Part shown: positions 19,167 through 23,176 of the stretch, one piece after another
Layout of the letters: every line of letters starts with the position of its first letter
Position numbering within the stretch: position 1 is the stretch's first letter
IMG/VR virus record: IMGVR_UViG_3300037486_000279
Span: 1-23,176 of that record
DNA: 23,176 nt
From: a virus
Direction: 5' to 3' (one strand)
Program-made: the position numbers and the translations under genes
The notes under the pieces: model-generated
Database searches by the model: none
Told to the model about the DNA's origin: nothing
What the model saw: only the letters and a program-made list of their open reading frames with translations

Positions 19167-19864
19167 CGGCGGCAGCCCTGGCGCTCCTGCTCCTACAGGA
19201 GCCGCCGCCGCCCACCCCCGCTGAAGACGTACTAGGCCCCGCCCTAGCTGACCAGTGGCGTATCAAGAACGCCTGGCCATGCGGGGGCGGGGCTGACCAC
19301 TGCCTAGCGTCAGAGACTGATGCTATGGTGCTGACCCGAATCGCCCTGGCTGAAAGCCCATCCTCCATCAACGACCAGATATACGTGATGTGGCTCATAC
19401 GGCTGCGGGCTGAGCTAGGCTACAAGGAAGCCGGGCACTTCTCCGGCTACCGTGAGCTGTCCGGCAGGTGGGGGCCACCCACCGACATCAAGACTGAGGC
19501 CCTGTGCAGCGGCGGCTGCCAATTCCAGCCCGCCCAGGCCATTGATGACGTCTACTTTCCCTGTCGCCTGTCACCTACCTCGAATCTCCGCCTCATGCTA
19601 TGCCCCACGGACGACCAGCTCCCCTTGTTCGCCTTTGCTCACCGGGCCGCCCTGCAAGTCCTGAGGCAGCCGATGAGCGACTACCCTGAAGCCTTGCGTG
19701 GCTATGATGGTTTCCGGTCACCCAGCGTCACCGGCCCCGGCCAATTCAACCGCCCTGGCGGCTTGAGGTCAGTCCAGTTCTGGCCAGGCGCCAACATCTG
19801 GCGTGATGAAAGCCCGGACGACAACGTCTACTGGGACCGCCAGGCGGCTCCCTTCCCGCCCTAG
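19124..19864 (+). CDS. Secreted protein, SleB-like cell wall hydrolase candidate
   Basis: A 246-residue protein with an N-terminal signal or anchor (RVRAAQIAAAALALLLLQEP) and a Pro spacer. The segment AMVLTRIALAESPSSINDQI then VMWLIRLRAELGY follows the SleB/hydrolase-2 pattern, in which the Glu of the A-E-S/A motif is catalytic for peptidoglycan cleavage. Four cysteines in the middle (CSGGCQF, FPCRL, LMLC) could form disulfides outside the cell. The start is uncertain: GTG 19124 or GTG 19148, both without a good ribosome site and both overlapping the lipoprotein gene, so coupled translation is likely. The enzyme assignment is tentative. Confidence 0.5.
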   Translation: MGQGNLLRVRAAQIAAAALALLLLQEPPPPTPAEDVLGPALADQWRIKNAWPCGGGADHCLASETDAMVLTRIALAESPSSINDQIYVMWLIRLRAELGYKEAGHFSGYRELSGRWGPPTDIKTEALCSGGCQFQPAQAIDDVYFPCRLSPTSNLRLMLCPTDDQLPLFAFAHRAALQVLRQPMSDYPEALRGYDGFRSPSVTGPGQFNRPGGLRSVQFWPGANIWRDESPDDNVYWDRQAAPFPP

Positions 19865-19880
19865 ATACCATCCACCCCCC

Positions 19881-19909
19881 TTGCACCCGTTGTGCAATCC
19901 TGCTACAGT
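19881..19909 (+). promoter_or_regulatory. Promoter with operator-like inverted repeat
   Basis: TTGCAC (19881-19886), 17 bases, TACAGT (19904-19909) with TGC before it (extended -10). TTGCAC-CCGTT-GTGCAA (19881-19897) is an inverted repeat covering the -35 and most of the spacer. It would drive the HTH gene at 20018 after a leader of about 100 bases. The same TTGCA/TGCAA half-sites lie on the -35 at 8838. Confidence 0.6.
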
Positions 19910-20017
19910 AGGCCTATTCCTGGCGGAACAAGCCGGAGCGGGGCGCCACGTCCGCACAGGTGTGGTATTGCCCGCAGACATGAAGCGCCCGTCTCAGGGC
20001 CGCTCAGGGGGTTGGAC

Positions 20018-20263
20018 ATGCGCACAATCGAGGAGCTTGTCAGCATCATCACAGCTTACCGGGAAGCGGGCTACCGCTACGCCGACATCGCCGGCCTGTT
20101 CCCAGGCACCAGCCCCGCTGTCATCTGGAAGATTGAGCACAAGGGCTACGTGCCGAAGTCTAACAGCGTGCGCCGTGCCCTGGGCATGACTGAACTCATC
20201 ACCTATGAGGTGGAGCGCAATGGCGAAGGCAGGTTCACGAAGCGAGGTCCGGCGAGGACATGA
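20018..20263 (+). CDS. Small helix-turn-helix DNA-binding protein
   Basis: An 81-residue protein whose N-terminal two-thirds is a helix-turn-helix: EELVSIITAYREAGYRYADI, AGLFPGTSPAVIWKIEHKGY, then VPKSNSVRRALGM, as in small phage regulators where a KGYVPKxNxxRxALG tail follows the recognition helix. Start ATG 20018 behind CAGGGGG; a longer reading from 19892 would cover the promoter region and is not supported. It is the first gene after a promoter with an inverted repeat, so autoregulation is likely. It overlaps the resolvase-like gene by 44 bases. Confidence 0.7.
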   Translation: MRTIEELVSIITAYREAGYRYADIAGLFPGTSPAVIWKIEHKGYVPKSNSVRRALGMTELITYEVERNGEGRFTKRGPART

Positions 20264-20537
20264 CCGGGGCATTGCTGCCGAGTACCGAGCAGTGGCGCAG
20301 CTGGTCAAGCATGGGTACATCGTTATCAAGTCGGCTGGGTCCCTGGGGCCGTTCGATATGGTGGCGTTCCGCCCGGACGGGGTGAGGTTCATTCAGGTCA
20401 AGGCCGTCAGGGACGCCCTGCCGCACAGCGAGCTAGACGCCCTGGCCACCCTGGCCAAGATGGTCCCAGCCAGCTGCACCGTCGAGCTCTGGCGCACCAG
20501 CTTCCGCAAGCGGTCGTTTCAAGTGACCGTCTTCTGA
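20220..20537 (+). CDS. Holliday-junction-resolvase-like PD-(D/E)xK nuclease
   Basis: A 105-residue protein matching the Hjc/VSR-like nuclease pattern: DRGIAAEYRAVAQLVKHGYI (early Glu), VIKSAGSLGPFDMVAF (the Asp of the metal site) and DGVRFIQVKAV (Q-V-K, a variant of the E-x-K motif). This family cuts branched DNA, so it may resolve recombination or replication intermediates made with the RecT-like protein. ATG 20220 has GGTGGAG upstream; a reading from 20205 exists without support. The Q in place of the usual E/D of the motif is seen in some members. Confidence 0.72.
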   Translation: MAKAGSRSEVRRGHDRGIAAEYRAVAQLVKHGYIVIKSAGSLGPFDMVAFRPDGVRFIQVKAVRDALPHSELDALATLAKMVPASCTVELWRTSFRKRSFQVTVF

Positions 20538-20540
20538 ATC

Positions 20541-20575
20541 GCATGAGCCTGGGGGAGAGTGGCCCAGGCTCATGC
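20541..20575. terminator. Strong hairpin between convergent operons
   Basis: GCATGAGCCTGGG (20541-20553) and CCCAGGCTCATGC (20563-20575) pair over 13 bases around a 9-base loop. It sits between the stop codons of the rightward resolvase-like gene and the leftward holin-like gene, so it can stop both transcripts. Neither side has a U-tract, so it may act as a Rho-type or 3'-protecting hairpin. Confidence 0.6.
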
Positions 20576-20616
20576 TCGAAGGAGGAGTGCGGGCCGAGGC
20601 AACCCGCAGGAGGATG

Positions 20617-20931
20617 TCAGGGTTTGGGTTTCAGGTACTTGCCCCAGATGTCGTTGACGAAGTTGGCGCCACGCCCCAGGACGATGCCGGTCAGCACCAC
20701 ACCCAGCCAGGGCACACCGGGCGACGTGTACCCGAACACGGATGCAATCAGGTCGAAGCCGTAGGCCCAGGCAAAGCCCACGCCGACCAGCGCCGACACG
20801 TACATCAGCAGCCACTTGAACGGGGTCAGCTTCAGAACCTTGTCGAACAACGTGCCCAGGAAATACTCCACCGTGCCTTCCGTTGCCATGAAGCCGAAGA
20901 ACAAAGCGCCTAGCAGGGTAAAGCCGTCCAT
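20617..20931 (-). CDS. Holin-like small membrane protein
   Basis: A 104-residue membrane protein. Likely membrane segments lie at about residues 5-22 (TLLGALFFGFMATEGTVEYF), 40-62 (LLMYVSALVGVGFAWAYGFD) and 74-90 (WLGVVLTGIVLGRGANFV), with a basic C-terminus (KYLKPKP). Size, topology and place next to a GH25 lysin fit a phage holin, the pore that releases lysin. ATG 20931 has AGGAGG before it. No signature residue proves the holin role. Confidence 0.65.
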   Translation of the reverse strand: MDGFTLLGALFFGFMATEGTVEYFLGTLFDKVLKLTPFKWLLMYVSALVGVGFAWAYGFDLIASVFGYTSPGVPWLGVVLTGIVLGRGANFVNDIWGKYLKPKP

Positions 20932-20943
20932 CGTTGCCTCCTG

Positions 20944-21264
20944 TCAGTCGAGCGTGTGATTTACTAGCAGCGCCAGTATAACGGCATTGACCGCCAGCAG
21001 TAGCGGTAGGCCGACCTTCTCGATAATCCACTTGAACGTCACGTGCTGCCCGTCAGTGGCGACCCGCTCCGGCACAGCAGCCGCCGCTTCACGCTCACGG
21101 CACGCCCGCACCAGCTCCTCAAGCATGCTGTGATTGGCAGCTGAGGTTACCTGCACCGTCCGGACATCCTTGGTGAGCTGCACCGCCGATGCCTCAATGG
21201 CCTTCAGTCGTTCGTCCGTGGCGCCCCTCCAGCGTTCCCAGCCGTTCGGCGGGTCGAGTGGCAT
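20944..21264 (-). CDS. Putative holin-associated protein, XhlA-like layout
   Basis: A 106-residue protein with a coiled-coil soluble part (about residues 15-70: ATDERLKAIEASAVQLTKDV, SMLEELVRACREREAA) and one C-terminal membrane segment (KVGLPLLLAVNAVILALLVN). This layout is typical of XhlA-type lysis accessory proteins. I start it at ATG 21264, where GGAG overlaps the lysin stop; the same frame is open upstream to 21375 but that would lie inside the lysin gene. It lies between lysin and holin-like genes, a classic lysis cassette order. Confidence 0.65.
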   Translation of the reverse strand: MPLDPPNGWERWRGATDERLKAIEASAVQLTKDVRTVQVTSAANHSMLEELVRACREREAAAAVPERVATDGQHVTFKWIIEKVGLPLLLAVNAVILALLVNHTLD

Positions 21265-21274
21265 AGCTAGGCTC

Positions 21275-21958
21275 CTACACGTAGATGATATCCCGGTCCA
21301 TAAACCGGCTCGCCTGATACCCGTCCACCACGCCCCGCCCCTTGCTGGTCCACTGCCAGCCCGCCAACAGCTCAACCGACCACGGGAAGGGTATCACAGG
21401 CTTGGCCGGGCCGATGGCGCTGGGCACGAGGACGTCCTTGGAGTAGCGGGGCGGCAGCCCAGGGATTTGTCGAGGGTCATAGGGGTACGACGCTGGCAGC
21501 ACTCGCCACCGCCGCTCACCCCGGTTGACGAAGGGCTTGAGCTTTGGCGAGTTCCAGTACCATGCCGCCGTGTAGAATAGCAGAGGCACGGTAGGCAGCA
21601 GGTCGGCCACCGTGCCCATCCACTCAAGAGCCTGGTCAACCAGCGTCCGGCCTGACAGCTTGCTGTCATACAGGCCCAGCTCAAAGTCACCCACTACGAA
21701 GTGCGGCTTGCAATTCAGGGCAGCCACGAAGTGCTTGGCCTCGAGCCGGGGGTTTCTATTCCAGGGCCACAGCACGCCGTAGGCTCCGAACTTCATGCCG
21801 TGCTGGAAGCAGGCGTCACGGGTACGGGCATACTCAGAGTCGGGTGGCGCCACCCCGATGGTGCAGCGGGCCACGATGCCAGTGAAGCCCCTGGCCTTGA
21901 TTTTCGGGACGTTCAGCTTGCCGTTGTGTCGGCTGGTGTCAACCCAGGACTCCACCAT
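21275..21958 (-). CDS. Endolysin, glycoside hydrolase family 25 lysozyme
   Basis: A 227-residue GH25 muramidase: VDTSRHNGKLN with Asp7 at the start, GIVARCTIGVAPPDSEYARTR, FGAYGVLWPWN, the catalytic DFE (Asp91, Glu93) in VVGDFELG, and PLLFYTAAWYWN. GH25 enzymes cut the MurNAc-GlcNAc bond of peptidoglycan. The protein is a single catalytic domain of normal size with no signal peptide or wall-binding repeats, so it depends on a holin. ATG 21958 is preceded by GAGGAGA and overlaps the upstream gene by 46 bases. The family is frequent in phages of Gram-positive and related hosts. Confidence 0.9.
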   Translation of the reverse strand: MVESWVDTSRHNGKLNVPKIKARGFTGIVARCTIGVAPPDSEYARTRDACFQHGMKFGAYGVLWPWNRNPRLEAKHFVAALNCKPHFVVGDFELGLYDSKLSGRTLVDQALEWMGTVADLLPTVPLLFYTAAWYWNSPKLKPFVNRGERRWRVLPASYPYDPRQIPGLPPRYSKDVLVPSAIGPAKPVIPFPWSVELLAGWQWTSKGRGVVDGYQASRFMDRDIIYV

Positions 21959-22791
21959 CTTTGTCTCTCCTCAGGAAAGCTGAGTGACGTGAACTCCACC
22001 CGCTCGTACACGTCCAGACCACCACCTACGCCAGCATTGTAGATGCGCTTGCCCACCCGGTCAAATGCCCGCCTGGCCATCTGGTGAACCTCAATGAGCG
22101 TGGCGTCACGGTCCTCCAGGGGGTTGTCCTCCCAGGTCCAGTAGTCCGGGTGGAAGTGGTTGGGGTCGGCCACGCTGTTCCGGTAGATGGGCTTGATGCC
22201 CAGGTCGCACCCGATGACATACACCGGGTCGTAGCCCATAGCGAAGGCGAACTGAAGGGTAACATTCATCGTGCCGCCGTACTTGCACCACACCGGCAGG
22301 TGCCAGTCACGGGGCCTCTCATCAGTCTTCACGTACATACCAGCGTGGCCACAGGATACCGGGGTCCAGGTGACGTTGGCGAATTGCATGCCCCGCCACT
22401 CCTCGCTCACTGACTTGGCCTGCTCAAAGATATGCTGGTGGCCCAGGCGCAGGATGCAATGCTCAACCCCAGGCGCTACGTGCTGCGGCAGCACGAAGTC
22501 CTTGAAGGGGTTGCCGTACACGAACTTGGGATACTCCAAGCGCCCGTCCAGGTACATCGGGGCGTCCTCATTGGGGTTGCGTGCAGGCGGCCCGTGCGGC
22601 TTGTCCACGCCCAGCCACTCGATGAAGACATAGTAGGTGGGCCGCCACACTGTTCCACGGATGCCGTAGTCCGGCGCCGGGCCGTACAGCAGGTCAATCC
22701 GGTTCATGGCGAACGTGACCTCGCCCACCAGCTTGTCGAGGCACATATCCTTCAGCGATGGCCCATTGCCCACCACGAAAGCCCGTGTCAT
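21913..22791 (-). CDS. DUF115/sialyltransferase-like glycosyltransferase-type protein
   Basis: A 292-residue protein that opens with VVGNGPSLKD (residues 6-15), the nucleotide-binding signature shared by DUF115 proteins and CstII-like sialyltransferases. Later comes YVIGCDLGIKPIYRN (191-205) with NHFH (211-214), the conserved late motif of that fold. It may transfer a sugar or a related group; the substrate is unknown. The ATG at 22791 overlaps the upstream stop (ATGA) behind GGAGGG; a reading from 22821 exists. Phage copies are often found among late genes and may decorate virion or host surface glycans, perhaps together with the sulfotransferase-like protein. Confidence 0.7.
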   Translation of the reverse strand: MTRAFVVGNGPSLKDMCLDKLVGEVTFAMNRIDLLYGPAPDYGIRGTVWRPTYYVFIEWLGVDKPHGPPARNPNEDAPMYLDGRLEYPKFVYGNPFKDFVLPQHVAPGVEHCILRLGHQHIFEQAKSVSEEWRGMQFANVTWTPVSCGHAGMYVKTDERPRDWHLPVWCKYGGTMNVTLQFAFAMGYDPVYVIGCDLGIKPIYRNSVADPNHFHPDYWTWEDNPLEDRDATLIEVHQMARRAFDRVGKRIYNAGVGGGLDVYERVEFTSLSFPEERQRWWSPGLTPADTTAS

Positions 22792-23024
22792 GAACCCTCC
22801 GCCGCCATCCAGGCCGACCACTCAGGGTCATATATTCCGACCGCTGGGCCTACCTTGCCCCGCTCAGTCGCCGCCCCCGCACTCTTGGCCCGCCCGCTAT
22901 CCCTGTCGCTCCTGGCCCCGCTGTCGGCCCTGGTGGACGCTAGATAAGCCGAGTAGTCCCTCACGTCATCTGACGTTGGCTCCGTTCCCTCGAACCAGTA
23001 GCAGCGCAGGCGCCTGGGTATCAT
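22788..23024 (-). CDS. Hypothetical protein, charged and low-complexity
   Basis: A 78-residue protein with a short ordered start (MIPRRLRCYWFEGTEPTSDD, DYSAYLAST), a long Arg/Ser/Asp/Gly-rich middle (RADSGARSDRDSGRAKSAG) and a WSAWMAAEGS end. It overlaps both neighbours by ATGA. It could be a linker or virion-associated protein, but no family is recognised. Confidence 0.5.
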   Translation of the reverse strand: MIPRRLRCYWFEGTEPTSDDVRDYSAYLASTRADSGARSDRDSGRAKSAGAATERGKVGPAVGIYDPEWSAWMAAEGS

Positions 23025-23176
23025 GCTACCTCAACAGCTGGGTCAGTCGCCACAACATCATACTCATCAGGCAATAGGTCAATGGCGAAGACGAATGGGG
23101 AAGGCCCGCCGTAGCTGTTGCGCATCTGGTCAACCACCCAGTCCATCAGGTCATCCCTGGCGATGGGTAGGCCCGG
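23021..23176 (-). CDS. Partial CDS, unknown (C-terminal 51 residues)
   Basis: The C-terminal end of a gene entering from the right edge: it ends MRNSYGGPSPFVFAIDLLP, DEYDVVATDPAVEVA, then TGA at 23021-23023 overlapping the next start. It is part of the leftward operon leading to lysis. The fragment is too short to assign. Confidence 0.6.
   Translation of the reverse strand, partial: PGLPIARDDLMDWVVDQMRNSYGGPSPFVFAIDLLPDEYDVVATDPAVEVA

Overview
The window is part of a high-GC, tailed double-stranded DNA phage (or prophage) genome from an organism I cannot name. Packaging genes (large terminase, HK97-type portal), a lysis cassette (GH25 endolysin plus two small membrane proteins) and very tight gene packing with ATGA/GTGA overlaps all point to a phage. 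There is no integrase, tRNA or CRISPR array. The host is uncertain. A secreted lipoprotein-like protein with Thr-Pro spacers (TPTPG, VTPVPPTLVPVTPTPP) resembles the secreted proteins of Chloroflexota, and a GH25 lysin fits a host with accessible peptidoglycan, but both are only hints.

Layout. (1) Positions 1-8746, minus strand: one compact operon read right to left. It holds a ParB-like protein, a PAPS-reductase-family ATP pyrophosphatase, a hypothetical protein, a GNAT acetyltransferase, a DPPW DNA methyltransferase, a second ParB-like protein, terminase small and large subunits, portal, two structural-looking proteins and a gene running off the edge. A good promoter at 8753-8781 predicts a leaderless mRNA starting on the first ATG. 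(2) 8782-9313: divergent control region with a plus-strand promoter and a long untranslated leader. (3) 9314-14405, plus strand: early operon of small unknown genes, a zinc-ribbon protein, a RecT-like annealing protein, a LuxR-type helix-turn-helix protein and a DUF932-like protein. (4) 14406-14942: non-coding block with two promoter/terminator units and a structured leader. (5) 14943-19864, plus strand: hypothetical proteins, an HNH-like protein, a duplicated gene pair, a sulfotransferase-like protein, a lipoprotein and a secreted SleB-like protein. (6) 19881-20537: promoter with operator-like repeat, helix-turn-helix protein and Holliday-junction-resolvase-like protein. (7) 20617-23176, minus strand: lysis cassette and a DUF115-like glycosyltransferase-type protein, facing region 6 across a strong hairpin.

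The most striking content is RNA. Two complete type II hammerhead ribozymes (9683-9746 and 9946-10061) fill the spaces between the first three genes of the early operon. Each begins directly after the stop codon of one gene and ends at or inside the ribosome-binding site of the next. All core nucleotides are present: CUGANGA, GAAA, the A15.1-U16.1 pair and a GUC cleavage triplet. Later spacers in the same operon (10227-10299, 11155-11234, 11577-11661, 12754-12856) are also strongly folded. Two of these keep a hammerhead-like three-way junction without an intact core, so they may be decayed copies. Together they suggest an early transcript that is cut between genes by its own RNA, with cutting possibly coupled to translation initiation.
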